Assembly (NCBI GenBank): GCA_945889545.1
Contig: CAMDCC010000027.1
Span: forward strand, 1 to 16,231
Length of the DNA: 16,231 nt
Direction: 5' to 3'
From: Bifidobacterium breve
Lineage (GTDB): Bacteria; Actinomycetota; Acidimicrobiia; IMCC26256; PALSA-555
The position numbers were made by a program, and so were the translations under genes. The notes below the pieces were generated by a model that worked only from the letters and a program-made list of their open reading frames with translations, did not search any database and was not told where the DNA came from. Positions 1-8,386 of the stretch are shown here, piece after piece (position 1 is the first letter of the stretch; every line of letters begins with the position of its first letter).

Positions 1-1
1 C

Positions 2-391
2 GGGAACGCTGTCGAGGAGCTGCTGCGCTACGACTCGCCCGTGCAGTTCTCGCGACGCATCGCGCTCCAAGACATCGACATCGACGGGCAGCGCATCGAG
101 CAAGGCTCGTTCATCTTCACGATGCTCGGCGCGGCCAACCACGATCCTGCACATTTCGGCCCCGACGCCGACGAGCTCGATCTCCGTCGACGCGACGCGC
201 CTCACCACGTTTCGTTCGGCGGGGGCATCCACCACTGCCTCGGCGCGGTGCTCGCTCGCATGGAAGCACGTATCGCGATCGGCTCGTTCGTACGCCGCTT
301 CCCGGGTGTGGCGCTCGCGACATCGGAACCAGCCTGGAACGGCCGCCTCGTCCTGCGCGGCCTCGACGCCCTCCCCGTCACCTTGGGCTGA
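2..391 (+). CDS. Cytochrome P450, C-terminal part (5' end outside window)
   Basis: This is the last 129 residues of a bacterial cytochrome P450, a haem-thiolate monooxygenase that hydroxylates small organic substrates with electrons from a ferredoxin system. The frame is open from base 2, so the gene begins left of the window; the GTG at 41 is an internal codon. Upstream residues read EELLRYDSPVQF, the usual segment after helix K in class I bacterial P450s. The haem-binding loop FGGGIHHCLG is intact, with the proximal Cys codon at 236-238, followed by the L-helix residues ARMEARIAI. The segment HDPAHFGPDADELDLRR matches the meander before the loop. Substrate cannot be judged from this fragment. 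It is one of two protein genes on the plus strand and converges on mazG. The family call is firm; the subfamily is unknown. Confidence 0.93.
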   Translation, partial: GNAVEELLRYDSPVQFSRRIALQDIDIDGQRIEQGSFIFTMLGAANHDPAHFGPDADELDLRRRDAPHHVSFGGGIHHCLGAVLARMEARIAIGSFVRRFPGVALATSEPAWNGRLVLRGLDALPVTLG

Positions 392-411
392 GCACCACCG
401 CCGAGATCTGC

Positions 412-461
412 CTTCTCGGGGAAGAATCGGGTGTCAGAGCACCGGCTTCTTACCCGAGAAG
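412..461. terminator. Long imperfect hairpin between convergent P450 and mazG
   Basis: Bases 412-420 (CTTCTCGGG) pair perfectly with 453-461 (CCCGAGAAG). Inside that, 422-433 pairs with 440-451 with two mismatches, leaving a 6-nt loop at 434-439. About 22 of 25 positions pair. The hairpin lies between two converging genes, and the mazG TAA (450-452) sits inside one arm. Neither strand has a U-tract after the stem, so this is a candidate bidirectional terminator or mRNA 3'-end protector rather than a classical intrinsic terminator. Confidence 0.6.
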
Positions 462-1946
462 CGCTGGCCCGGCCTCGCGCCAGAGAGCCTCCACCTCACT
501 CGCGCCCAGTGCGGAGAGATCGATGCCGCGATCGATGGCGAGGCGCTCCATTGCCTCGAACCGGTCCCGGAATCGGGCGGCCCAACCGCGCAACGCCGAC
601 TCGGTGTCGACGCCGAGCCCGCGTGCCAGCGCGACGCTCGCGGCGAGCAGCTCTCCGAGCGTCGTCTCGGGATCGGAGCCGCCGCCGCGCAACGACGCGG
701 TCGCGGCATCGATGCGTTCGAGCGAGCGATCCACATCACCGGGATCGAGACCGACCGAGGCGGCCTTGCGCATGAGCTTGTGCGCGTAGAGCAACGACGG
801 CAGCCCGGGGGTGATGCCGGCCACGATCGACTCGGCGCCCTTCTCCTGCTTCTTGATCTGCTCCCAGTTCGCCATCACCGCGTCGCTCGTTTCGGCCGCG
901 ACGTCGCCGAACACGTGCGGGTGACGGTGCACGAGCTTGTCGTGGATGCCGCGCGCGATCTCGGCCATGCCGAAGGCACCGGCCTCCTCGGCGAGCACCG
1001 CGTGGAAGATCACCTGGTACAAGAGATCGCCGAGCTCGTCGACCAGGGCCACATACGCCGGATCATCAGGCGCGACGCCGTCGGGCGCATCGGCCGGCAA
1101 CCGCTCGACCGCTTCCACCACTTCGTACGACTCTTCGAGCAGGTACCGCGTGAGGGAGTGGTGCGTCTGCTCGGCATCCCACGGGCACCCGCCTGGGCGT
1201 CGCAGCTGCTCCGCGAGCGCGAGCAGCCGAGCAAGCTCCTGGGATGCCGACGCCTGGGCCGACATCGGCGCGGCGGGGACGAACACCGACGTGAGGTGGT
1301 CGGGGGCAATCCCCCGGTCGAGCTCGGCGAGTGCGACCTCGCGCACGTCCTCATCGGCCAACCCGAGACGTGCGAGCACCGTGACGCTCGTGTCGGGCGG
1401 AAGGGTGTCGAGCAGCGTGACCTTGAGGTCGGAGAGGACGAGTGGGCTGTCGCACTGAGCGACCAGCATCGGACCGCTCGCCAGACCAATCCCTTCGAGA
1501 TCGCGTGCATCGGCCAGTCGCGCGCCGCTGCTCATCGGATCGACACCCAGCCTTGTCCACGCGATGTCGGCGAACGACAAGCCGGCAATCAGCTCGACGG
1601 AAACACGGCCCGCGCGCGCGGCCTCGTGCAGCAACACGACGGTTCGCTCAGCCACGCCTGGACTCCCCGGCACCGCGTACGCCACCTCGCCGTGCGCGGC
1701 TGCCTCGGTGATGAGCGTCTCGACGATCCCGGCGTAGACGGCGTCGAGATCGGGGCCGGCGTCGTAGCGGTCGTCGAACGATTCGAGCGCGAGACCCTCG
1801 GCGCGCAGATCGTCGACGGCCGGGTGGCGCGCCGTGCGAACGAAGCGCCGCTCGCAGCGCGTGAGTGCGGCGCGCGCGGCAGGAGTGACGAGGTCGGCGC
1901 CCGCAGGCCCGAGCCCGACGACCACGACCCGTCCGGACGTGGTCAT
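450..1946 (-). CDS. mazG: Tetrapyrrole methylase-like / MazG NTP pyrophosphohydrolase fusion
   Basis: This 498-residue protein resembles Bacillus YabN in layout. Residues 6-225 form a tetrapyrrole (corrin/porphyrin) methylase-type domain with the nucleotide-binding loop VVVVGLGPAGADLV and AVPGSPGVAE. Residues 240-370 form a MazG all-alpha NTP pyrophosphohydrolase domain, which hydrolyses (d)NTPs to NMP and PPi to clean the nucleotide pool. It has RPGGCPWDAEQTH, the metal-binding EESYE (271-275) and ELGD (304-307), then KLVHRHPHVFGD. A second MazG-like region (378-470) includes GITPGLPSLLYAHK but has lost most acidic ligands: the usual EELGDLLF is TTLGELLA. The role of the N-terminal domain is unknown in this family; its methylase activity is unproven. 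It is the last gene of the minus-strand run, starting 4 bp after the parvulin stop, so coupled translation is likely. ATG start; no strong Shine-Dalgarno. Confidence 0.92.
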   Translation of the reverse strand: MTTSGRVVVVGLGPAGADLVTPAARAALTRCERRFVRTARHPAVDDLRAEGLALESFDDRYDAGPDLDAVYAGIVETLITEAAAHGEVAYAVPGSPGVAERTVVLLHEAARAGRVSVELIAGLSFADIAWTRLGVDPMSSGARLADARDLEGIGLASGPMLVAQCDSPLVLSDLKVTLLDTLPPDTSVTVLARLGLADEDVREVALAELDRGIAPDHLTSVFVPAAPMSAQASASQELARLLALAEQLRRPGGCPWDAEQTHHSLTRYLLEESYEVVEAVERLPADAPDGVAPDDPAYVALVDELGDLLYQVIFHAVLAEEAGAFGMAEIARGIHDKLVHRHPHVFGDVAAETSDAVMANWEQIKKQEKGAESIVAGITPGLPSLLYAHKLMRKAASVGLDPGDVDRSLERIDAATASLRGGGSDPETTLGELLAASVALARGLGVDTESALRGWAARFRDRFEAMERLAIDRGIDLSALGASEVEALWREAGPALLG

Positions 1947-1950
1947 CGCG

Positions 1951-2892
1951 TCAGCCTGCGGCGCTCGTCACGCCGGGCGGGAGCACCTGCCCATTGGCCC
2001 GGTCCCACGTGCCGTAGCGAGGGTCGACCTCGACGGCTGTGTTGCGCGTGGCTGTCTCCAGCACGCTCACGACCGCAACGGAAGCGAGCTCCGCACTCGT
2101 GGGTTGGTCCGTGACGAGGATCAGATGAAACCCAAACTCGGTCTCCACGGGATCCGAGACCACACCGATTGGCTGCGTGGTCGCGGCCGCGAGGAACGGC
2201 TCGACCGCACCGGCTAGCCCGTCGAGGCATCCGTAATAACCGCCCGTCTCCGCAGATCCAGCGTCGGTGGAGTTGGAGACCGCGAGCTCAGCGAAGTCGA
2301 CGCCCGCATCGAGCTGACCCTTGATGGCTTCTGCTGCGAGCTGAGACTCCACGAGGATGTGCGACACGTACCGACCCGACGGGCACTCCGCCGCCGCGGC
2401 TTCCACGAGCGCGGGAGTTGGTGCAGCGATGAGCTCGCGCTGGAGGATCGCGACTGCGGTCCAGCGCGTGATGAGTCGCTTTCGAAACCACTCCGGCATC
2501 GCACCGAATGCTTCGATGCCGCCGACCGCCGACTCCGCGAGCGTCGTGGCCTCGATCTCATCGGCCCGTGTGGATTCGAGGCCTTCACGCTCGACCCGCT
2601 GACGCACGATCTCTTGAGCGATCCGCAAACCGACCCAGCTCGCCGCCAAGTTCGCGGTCACCGAGCCCTCGTCGGTCAGCGTGAACGGCTCGCTCCCACT
2701 CTGCTCGATGAGGCCTTGGAGGATCTCGTTCTCCGCGAGCGCCTCGAGCTCGTCGTCAATCGAGGGCTGCGAGACGCTATGGCCACCGACCGTGAAGGCC
2801 GGCGGACCATCGCCCGCCGCGAGCACCACGGTGCCGACAACGAGCGCGAGCACGACAGCGCCCGCAAGCACGAGAGGAATGAACCGGCGCAT
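1951..2892 (-). CDS. Membrane-anchored parvulin-type peptidyl-prolyl isomerase (PpiC/SurA/PrsA-like)
   Basis: This 313-residue protein probably folds or chaperones secreted proteins outside the membrane. Residues 4-26 are a strongly hydrophobic segment after MRR, with no Cys lipobox, so it is likely a signal anchor or uncleaved signal peptide rather than a lipoprotein. Residues 45-160 form a helical SurA-N-like region. Residues 174-262 form the parvulin domain, with RYVSHILVES, a GVDFAELA segment, GSAETGGYYGC and DPVETEFGFHLILV, the normal order of PpiC motifs. C170 and C222 lie in the predicted extracytoplasmic part and could form a disulfide. The tail DPRYGTWDRANGQVLPP looks like a conserved strand seen in actinobacterial relatives. 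It starts 10 bp after the mfd stop, with no Shine-Dalgarno in front of ATG, and is followed 4 bp later by mazG. In M. tuberculosis the comparable locus carries other genes (lpqU, eno), so the parvulin is a lineage difference. Confidence 0.85.
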   Translation of the reverse strand: MRRFIPLVLAGAVVLALVVGTVVLAAGDGPPAFTVGGHSVSQPSIDDELEALAENEILQGLIEQSGSEPFTLTDEGSVTANLAASWVGLRIAQEIVRQRVEREGLESTRADEIEATTLAESAVGGIEAFGAMPEWFRKRLITRWTAVAILQRELIAAPTPALVEAAAAECPSGRYVSHILVESQLAAEAIKGQLDAGVDFAELAVSNSTDAGSAETGGYYGCLDGLAGAVEPFLAAATTQPIGVVSDPVETEFGFHLILVTDQPTSAELASVAVVSVLETATRNTAVEVDPRYGTWDRANGQVLPPGVTSAAG

Positions 2893-2902
2893 TCGGAGGA
2901 CT

Positions 2903-5900
2903 CTAGTTTTCCGGGTCTGCAGGAATCAGTTCGGCCAACAGAGCCGTGAGTGCGGCTGCCGTCTCGTGCGGTGCCGCCTTCAGCGGCACGAGGACCTCTT
3001 CGGTACTCACCTTCGAGCCGGGCGCGAGACGGTTGAGGCGCACCTTCTGCGAGTCGCGCAGCTGGAGTCCGCGGATGCGCGCCGCGCCACCACCCACCAC
3101 GACGCTGCGCACGCCCACCCGCACACACTCGGCGCGCAAACGTGCGACCTCGAGCAGCGCCTCGGCAGGAGGAGGGGGCGGGCCATAGCGGTCAGTCCAC
3201 TCCTTTCGTACGTCCTCGACATCGGTGGGCTCGGTCACTGCGGCCAGTCGGCGGTACGCCTCCATACGCACGTCGTCGCGCGCTACGTACTCGCGAGGGA
3301 GATGCGCGTCGACGGGCAGGTCGATCGTCACCTCCACCGGTTCGGACGGAACCTCGCCGGTGAGCTCACCGACGGCCTCGGTAACCATCTGGCAATAGAG
3401 GTCGAACCCGACGGCAGAGATGTGCCCCGACTGCTCCCCGCCTAAGAGGTTGCCCGCGCCGCGGATCTCGAGGTCGCGCATCGCGATCTTGAAGCCGGAG
3501 CCGAGCTCGGTGAGCTCACCGATCGTCTTGAGCCGCTCGTACGCCTCTTCGCTGAGCTGTCGATCGCGCGGATGGAGCAGATAGGCGTACGCCCGCTGAC
3601 CCCGTCGTCCGACCCGCCCACGCAGCTGGTACATCTGCGCCAGACCAAGACGATCGGCCCGGTCGACGACCAGCGTGTTCACGGTGGGGATGTCCAAGCC
3701 GCTCTCCACGATCGTCGTACACACGAGCACATCGAACTCGCGCTCATAGAAGTCGAGGACTACCTTCTCGAGACGCGCCTCGTCCATCTGGCCATGGGCG
3801 ATCGCGACGCGCGCCTCCGGCACCAGATCGTGCACATGCTCGGCGACGAAGTCGATGTCTTTCACCTGATTGTGGACGAACAGCACCTGGCCTTCGCGAA
3901 GCAGCTCGCGTCGGATGGCCTCGGCCACCGCGCGGTCGTCGTATTCGCCCACGAACGTGAGGATCGGCTGGCGTTCCTCGGGTGGCGTGTTGACGAGCGA
4001 GAGATCGCGAATCCCCGTGAGCGACAGCTCGAGGGTGCGCGGGATCGGCGTGGCCGAGATCGCCAATGCGTCCACGCTGGTGCGCATCGCTTTGATGCGC
4101 TCCTTGTGCTGCACGCCGAAACGCTGCTCCTCGTCGATGATGAGCAAGCCGAGATCGCGAAACGCGATGTCCTCGGAGAGCAAGCGGTGCGTCCCGATCA
4201 CCACGTCGACGTCGCCGCTTGCGAGATCGCGAACCACCGCCGCTTGATCTTTGGAAGAGAGGAACCGCGAGAGCACCTCGACCCGTACCGGATAGTTGGC
4301 GAAGCGGTCACGAAACGTCTGACCGTGTTGGCTCGCCAGCAACGTGGTGGGCACAAGCACTGCCACCTGCTTGCCGTCCTGCACGGCCTTGAACGTGGCG
4401 CGCACGGCAACCTCGGTCTTGCCGAAGCCGACATCGCCGCACACGAGACGGTCCATGGGCACGTCGCGCTCCATGTCGGCCTTCACCTCGGCGATCGCCT
4501 GCACCTGGTCGGGCGTCTCCTCGTACGGGAACGCCTCTTCCACTTCGTGCTGCCAGGGCGTGTCGGGGGCGAACGCGTGACCGGTACTCGCCAACCGGCG
4601 GCGGTACAGCACCACCAGCTCCGCGGCGATGTCGCGCACCGCGGAGCGCACCTTCGCCTTGGCCTTCTCGAAGTCCGCGCCTCCCATGCGGTTCAGTGAG
4701 GGCGAGTCGGTCCCGGTGTACCGCCGAACGGTGTGCACCTGGTCGGTCGGCACGTACAGCTTGTCGTCGCCGCGGTACTCCAACAGCAAGTAGTCGCGCG
4801 CGGTACCACCGATCGCGCGCTGCACCATGCCCGAGTAGCGAGCGACGCCGTGCACCTGGTGCACCACATAGTCGCCGGCGGTGAGCGCGTCGTAGAGATC
4901 AGCGCCCCGTCGGGCGCCACGCGGCCGTCGATGCACCCGGCGTCGCCCAGTGAGGTCGGCTTCGGCCACGACCGCAAGCTGCGCGCCGGGCACGACGAAG
5001 CCCCGGTCGAGTGGCGCCACGACCGTACCGATCCGGCCGGGCGCGAACACGTCGGGCAACGCCTCGACGCCTTCGTCGGCGAGCACCTGCGCAAGCCGCG
5101 TCGCCGATCCTTCGCCGTCGGTCGCGAGCACCACTCGGAACCCCTCGGCCGCGAGCCGACGGAGCCGCTCGGCCAGCGTGTCCGAACCACCGGTGACCGG
5201 GTCGAAGGCGGTCGCCGAGAGGTGCGGCGTGTCCGGGCCTTCCGGGGCCGACAGCACATGGGTCGCGCCGGCGGGCGTGTGCGCGAGCAAACGATCGAAC
5301 GGAAGGGAGAGACGCGGGAAGTCACGTCCTTGTGCACCCCACGTGGTGGCAAGCGTGGCCGCCAGCGCGGCTTCTTCATCGAGCAGCTCCTGCGCGCGAT
5401 CGCGCATTCGGCGCGGCTCGCACAGAAGCATGAGCGCGTCTTCGGGCAGCAGGTCGGGCAGCAGGTGTTCATCAGCGGTGAGCCACGGCAGCCACGACTC
5501 CATCCCGTCGAACGTGTGGCCTTCGGCCAGCCGTTCCCAGTTCTCCGCGCCCCACGGCTCCGTCGTGATCAACGCCGCGGCTCGCTCACGCACCTCCGGT
5601 GTGGGCAGCAGCTCACGTGCCGGGAACACCAACGCCTCGACAACGTCATGGGTGGAGCGCTGGTCGGCCACCGCGAATGCGCTCAAGCGCTCGATCTCGT
5701 CGCCCCAGAGGTCGATGCGCACGGGGTGGTCGTCGTTGACCGGGTACACGTCGACGATCGATCCCCGGACCGCCACTTCGCCGCGCGACTCCACCTGGTA
5801 CTCGCGTCGGTACCCCGCTGCGACGAGCGACTCGACGAGCTCATCGCGATCGAGGTGCTCGCCGGATCGGACGACGATCGGCTCCACTTCTTCGACGTGG

Positions 5901-6310
5901 GGACCGAGACGTTGCACGAGCGCGCGCACCGGCGCGACGAGCACCCGCGGCGGCGTACCCGAGCGCAAGCGCCAGAGCACGCGCTGACGGCGACCCATCG
6001 TCTCGAGCGACGGCGATACCCGTTCGAACGGGAGCGTCTCCCACGCCGGGAACGTCTCGACTTCCGCCGGGGGAAGGAAGGTGGCGAGGTCGTGCGCGAG
6101 CCGCTCGGCCTCGCCTGCCGTCGGCACGGCCACCACGATCGGGCGGCGCGTCGTGATGTTCGCCACCGCGGCCGTGAAGACCGACCGGGCCGCGTCGGGA
6201 ACCGCCACCACCGGTGCGCGCGCGATGACCGCCCGCACCGCCGGCTCCTCAGCAAGGAGCGCGGCAACGCCGGCCAGCGGCGACTCGGTTGCGATCGATG
6301 ATGTCGTCAT
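2903..6310 (-). CDS. mfd: Transcription-repair coupling factor Mfd
   Basis: Mfd binds RNA polymerase stalled at DNA lesions, pushes it off with a dsDNA translocase motor and recruits UvrA for nucleotide excision repair. The length, 1135 residues, is normal (E. coli 1148). Residues 35-330 are the UvrB-like N-terminal modules, including FPAWETLPFERVSPS. Residues about 475-540 are the RNA-polymerase interaction domain (LTAGDYVVHQVHGVARYSGM). The motor follows, with Walker A GDVGFGKTE (625-633), the DEEQ box (726-729), the TIVESGLDIPTVNT segment and the QLRGRVGRRGQ arginine-finger motif. A C-terminal TRCF domain includes VDLPVDAHLPREYV-type residues. The ATG at 6310 is the first start in frame and has no Shine-Dalgarno. 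The 79-bp gap to the upstream aminotransferase is the largest after pth, so a promoter of its own is possible. Downstream it is tightly linked to the parvulin and mazG. Confidence 0.97.
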   Translation of the reverse strand: MTTSSIATESPLAGVAALLAEEPAVRAVIARAPVVAVPDAARSVFTAAVANITTRRPIVVAVPTAGEAERLAHDLATFLPPAEVETFPAWETLPFERVSPSLETMGRRQRVLWRLRSGTPPRVLVAPVRALVQRLGPHVEEVEPIVVRSGEHLDRDELVESLVAAGYRREYQVESRGEVAVRGSIVDVYPVNDDHPVRIDLWGDEIERLSAFAVADQRSTHDVVEALVFPARELLPTPEVRERAAALITTEPWGAENWERLAEGHTFDGMESWLPWLTADEHLLPDLLPEDALMLLCEPRRMRDRAQELLDEEAALAATLATTWGAQGRDFPRLSLPFDRLLAHTPAGATHVLSAPEGPDTPHLSATAFDPVTGGSDTLAERLRRLAAEGFRVVLATDGEGSATRLAQVLADEGVEALPDVFAPGRIGTVVAPLDRGFVVPGAQLAVVAEADLTGRRRVHRRPRGARRGADLYDALTAGDYVVHQVHGVARYSGMVQRAIGGTARDYLLLEYRGDDKLYVPTDQVHTVRRYTGTDSPSLNRMGGADFEKAKAKVRSAVRDIAAELVVLYRRRLASTGHAFAPDTPWQHEVEEAFPYEETPDQVQAIAEVKADMERDVPMDRLVCGDVGFGKTEVAVRATFKAVQDGKQVAVLVPTTLLASQHGQTFRDRFANYPVRVEVLSRFLSSKDQAAVVRDLASGDVDVVIGTHRLLSEDIAFRDLGLLIIDEEQRFGVQHKERIKAMRTSVDALAISATPIPRTLELSLTGIRDLSLVNTPPEERQPILTFVGEYDDRAVAEAIRRELLREGQVLFVHNQVKDIDFVAEHVHDLVPEARVAIAHGQMDEARLEKVVLDFYEREFDVLVCTTIVESGLDIPTVNTLVVDRADRLGLAQMYQLRGRVGRRGQRAYAYLLHPRDRQLSEEAYERLKTIGELTELGSGFKIAMRDLEIRGAGNLLGGEQSGHISAVGFDLYCQMVTEAVGELTGEVPSEPVEVTIDLPVDAHLPREYVARDDVRMEAYRRLAAVTEPTDVEDVRKEWTDRYGPPPPPAEALLEVARLRAECVRVGVRSVVVGGGAARIRGLQLRDSQKVRLNRLAPGSKVSTEEVLVPLKAAPHETAAALTALLAELIPADPEN

Positions 6311-6325
6311 GGGCGCGCGACGGCG

Positions 6326-6349
6326 CCGGGAACGCGCTCGCGCTCCCGG
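6326..6349 (-). other. GC-rich hairpin between aminotransferase and mfd
   Basis: CCGGGA (6326-6331) pairs with TCCCGG (6344-6349), with further GCG/CGC pairing inside. It lies 16 bp before the mfd start and 40 bp after the aminotransferase stop. It could be a weak stop for the upstream transcript or a structured mfd leader. No U-tract follows, and GC-rich DNA often yields such stems by chance. On the minus strand a TAGCCT (6362-6367) could be a -10 box for mfd, but no -35 box is convincing. Confidence 0.3.
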
Positions 6350-6389
6350 GTGTCGGACCCGAGGCTACCTGCCGATGATCCGGGCCGTC

Positions 6390-7748
6390 CTAGGCGAACA
6401 GCTCCGCGACGGCGGCCGCGAAGACCTCGGTGTGCGTGTCCACATCGGCCGTCGTGTGCGCGGGGCAGAGCAAGGCCATGTTGTGGAACGGCGTGAGCAA
6501 GATCCCGCGGTTCAGCGCGTAGAGATGGAGGAAGCCGTCCAGCTCGTGGTCCACTGCTGCGGCAGCCTCGGCACCCGATCGCGGTGGCGGACAGAACCAG
6601 TACTCGGCACGACACCCCAGACGCTGCACATGCCAGTCGAGCTCGTGCCCGGCGATCACGTCGGCGACCCCGGCCATCCAACGTTCGGCGAGCGGCACTG
6701 CGACGGCGAAGTCCTCATCGCGAAGACACGACGACAACGTCGCTCGCACCGCCGCGAGCGCCAGCGCATTGCCCGAGAGCGTGCCGCCGATGCCACTCAC
6801 GTCGGTGTCCTCGTTGCGCATGGCATCCGCCACTGCTGTGGCCACGGCTTCGGTCATGCCGAACGCCGCCACCGGCATACCTCCCCCGATCGGCTTGCCG
6901 ATCACCAGCAGATCGGGATCGAGCACCCACGCGGCTGTCGCGCCTCCGGGCCCGGCGCAGATCGTGTGCGTCTCGTCGATCACGAGCAATGTGCCCGCGG
7001 CGCGAGTGGCTGCTCGGAGATGGTCGTGGAACCCCGCTTCGGGGAGAACGATGCCGATGTTGGTGAGTGCCGGCTCGGCGAGCACGCACGCCACGTCACC
7101 CTCCGCAAGTGCAGCATCGAGCGCCTCGCGGTCGTTGAACGGGACGACCCTCGTGGTCACGTCAAGGTCGATCGGCGCTCCCGTGTTGCCCGGACGGGCA
7201 ACCGCGTTCCCTCCTTCCCCTCGGATCGCCAGGGTTTCGTCGACCGTGCCGTGGTAGCACCAATCGAAGACGATGATCCGGTCGCGGCCGGTTACGTGTC
7301 GCGCGAGTCTCAACGCGAACCGGTTGGCATCGGTCGCCGACATCGCGATCTGCCAGAACGGGAGCCCGAACCTCTTCGTCAGCTCCTCGCCGACCCACTG
7401 TGCGTCGGGACCAGGAAGCATCGTGGTCAAGCCCCGCGCTGCCTGCTCGGCGATTGCTGCCACAGTCGCCACCGGCGCATGACCGGTCATTGCGCCTGTG
7501 TCGCCGAGACACAGGTCGATGTACTCGTGACCGTCGACGTCGACGAAGCGCGCGCCATGGGCCTCAGCGACGAACACCGGGAAAGCGCCCGGCCAACGCC
7601 GCATCCAGTTCATCGGCACGCCACCGAGCAGACTTCGTTGCGCGGCTTCGAAGAGTTCGCGCGAGCGCGGGTGCTGCTCAGAGAATACGTCCTCTTCCCG
7701 TCGGCGCAGATCCGCAAGGCGCGGGCGGTCGACCGATGATGCCCTCAC
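6390..7748 (-). CDS. Class III (GSA aminomutase-like) PLP-dependent aminotransferase
   Basis: This 452-residue fold-type I PLP enzyme belongs to the group that contains glutamate-1-semialdehyde aminomutase and omega-transaminases. The Schiff-base lysine is K285 in LVIGKPIGGGMPVAAFG, and the aspartate that contacts the pyridine nitrogen is D258 in VIDETHTI. The N-terminal half has LLGGVPMNWMRRWPG and an FVDVDGHEYIDLCLGDTGAM segment typical of the family. The cofactor-phosphate region reads SATDANRFALRLAR, where family members usually have S-G-T-E-A-N. The substrate cannot be named. A role in haem synthesis (hemL) is not supported, because no other haem gene is nearby and this motif differs. 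The GTG start (7748-7746) overlaps the pth TGA as GTGA, so translation is probably coupled to pth. There is no Shine-Dalgarno and no better start nearby. Confidence 0.88.
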   Translation of the reverse strand: MRASSVDRPRLADLRRREEDVFSEQHPRSRELFEAAQRSLLGGVPMNWMRRWPGAFPVFVAEAHGARFVDVDGHEYIDLCLGDTGAMTGHAPVATVAAIAEQAARGLTTMLPGPDAQWVGEELTKRFGLPFWQIAMSATDANRFALRLARHVTGRDRIIVFDWCYHGTVDETLAIRGEGGNAVARPGNTGAPIDLDVTTRVVPFNDREALDAALAEGDVACVLAEPALTNIGIVLPEAGFHDHLRAATRAAGTLLVIDETHTICAGPGGATAAWVLDPDLLVIGKPIGGGMPVAAFGMTEAVATAVADAMRNEDTDVSGIGGTLSGNALALAAVRATLSSCLRDEDFAVAVPLAERWMAGVADVIAGHELDWHVQRLGCRAEYWFCPPPRSGAEAAAAVDHELDGFLHLYALNRGILLTPFHNMALLCPAHTTADVDTHTEVFAAAVAELFA

Positions 7749-8383
7749 GGATCAGTCGATGGTCGGTTGAAGCGGTTCATCGCGGCTTCGACCCCGTCGG
7801 TGGCGATGAGCTCGACGGCGTCGGCGGCGAACTCGAGGGTGGTGTCGATCTCGGTGCGCTCGCGCTTGGAGAAGCGGCTCAACACGTGATCGGCGCCCTG
7901 CTCCTTCGACGAAGGTTTGCCCACACCGATGCGGACGCGTTGGAACTCGTCGCTGTGGAGGTGCGACTTGATCGAGCGCAAGCCGTTGTGGCCGGCCAGC
8001 CCGCCGCCCGACTTCACGCGCAACGCTGCGAGCGGCAGGTCGAGCTCGTCATGCACGACGACGATCTGCTCGGAACTCACACCGTACCGGCGAACGAGAA
8101 GCCGCACCGACTCCCCTGAGTCGTTCATCCAGGTGAGTGGGATCGCCAACGCGACTCGGTGGCCAGCGATGTTCACCTCGTCGGCGAGCGCCCGCTCCTT
8201 GCCCCGCCGGAACTTGGCGCCGTGGCGTGTCGCGAGGATCGTGAGCACGTCGGCGCCCACGTTGTGTTTGGTGTGCGCGTACTCGTCACCAGGATTGCCG
8301 AGCCCGACAACCAACAGATCGGCCGGCGTGCCCGTGCGCGGTGTCGACGTGCGCGACGCAGACGACCTGCGCCGCCGCAGCAC
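7745..8383 (-). CDS. pth: Peptidyl-tRNA hydrolase
   Basis: Pth cleaves the ester bond of peptidyl-tRNAs released early from ribosomes and recycles the tRNA; it is essential in most bacteria. All family signatures are present in 212 residues: LLVVGLGNPGDEY (N30), the catalytic His in THKHN-type context (H40), PLTWMNDSG (N87), VVHDELDLP (H111, D112) and GGGLAGHNGLRS (N133). About 22 basic, Ser/Thr-rich residues precede the first core strand, a little longer than usual. The GTG start is supported by GGGGAG (minus strand, 8395-8390) six bases upstream and by the 3-bp distance from the rplY stop. The neighbours rplY and prs are the usual actinobacterial partners. The stop overlaps the aminotransferase start. 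Confidence 0.96.
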   Translation of the reverse strand: MLRRRRSSASRTSTPRTGTPADLLVVGLGNPGDEYAHTKHNVGADVLTILATRHGAKFRRGKERALADEVNIAGHRVALAIPLTWMNDSGESVRLLVRRYGVSSEQIVVVHDELDLPLAALRVKSGGGLAGHNGLRSIKSHLHSDEFQRVRIGVGKPSSKEQGADHVLSRFSKRERTEIDTTLEFAADAVELIATDGVEAAMNRFNRPSTDP

Positions 8384-8386
8384 GCG

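Noticed and set aside
306..2114. Plus-strand open frame of 602 codons opposite mazG
   Set aside because: It overlaps the P450 3' end in another frame and lies opposite the MazG fusion, which has clear motifs. No protein family is visible.
4733..7739. Long plus-strand open frames (over 500 codons) opposite mfd and the aminotransferase
   Set aside because: They are antisense to well-supported genes, overlap each other in different frames and show no domain; GC-rich codon bias keeps these frames open.
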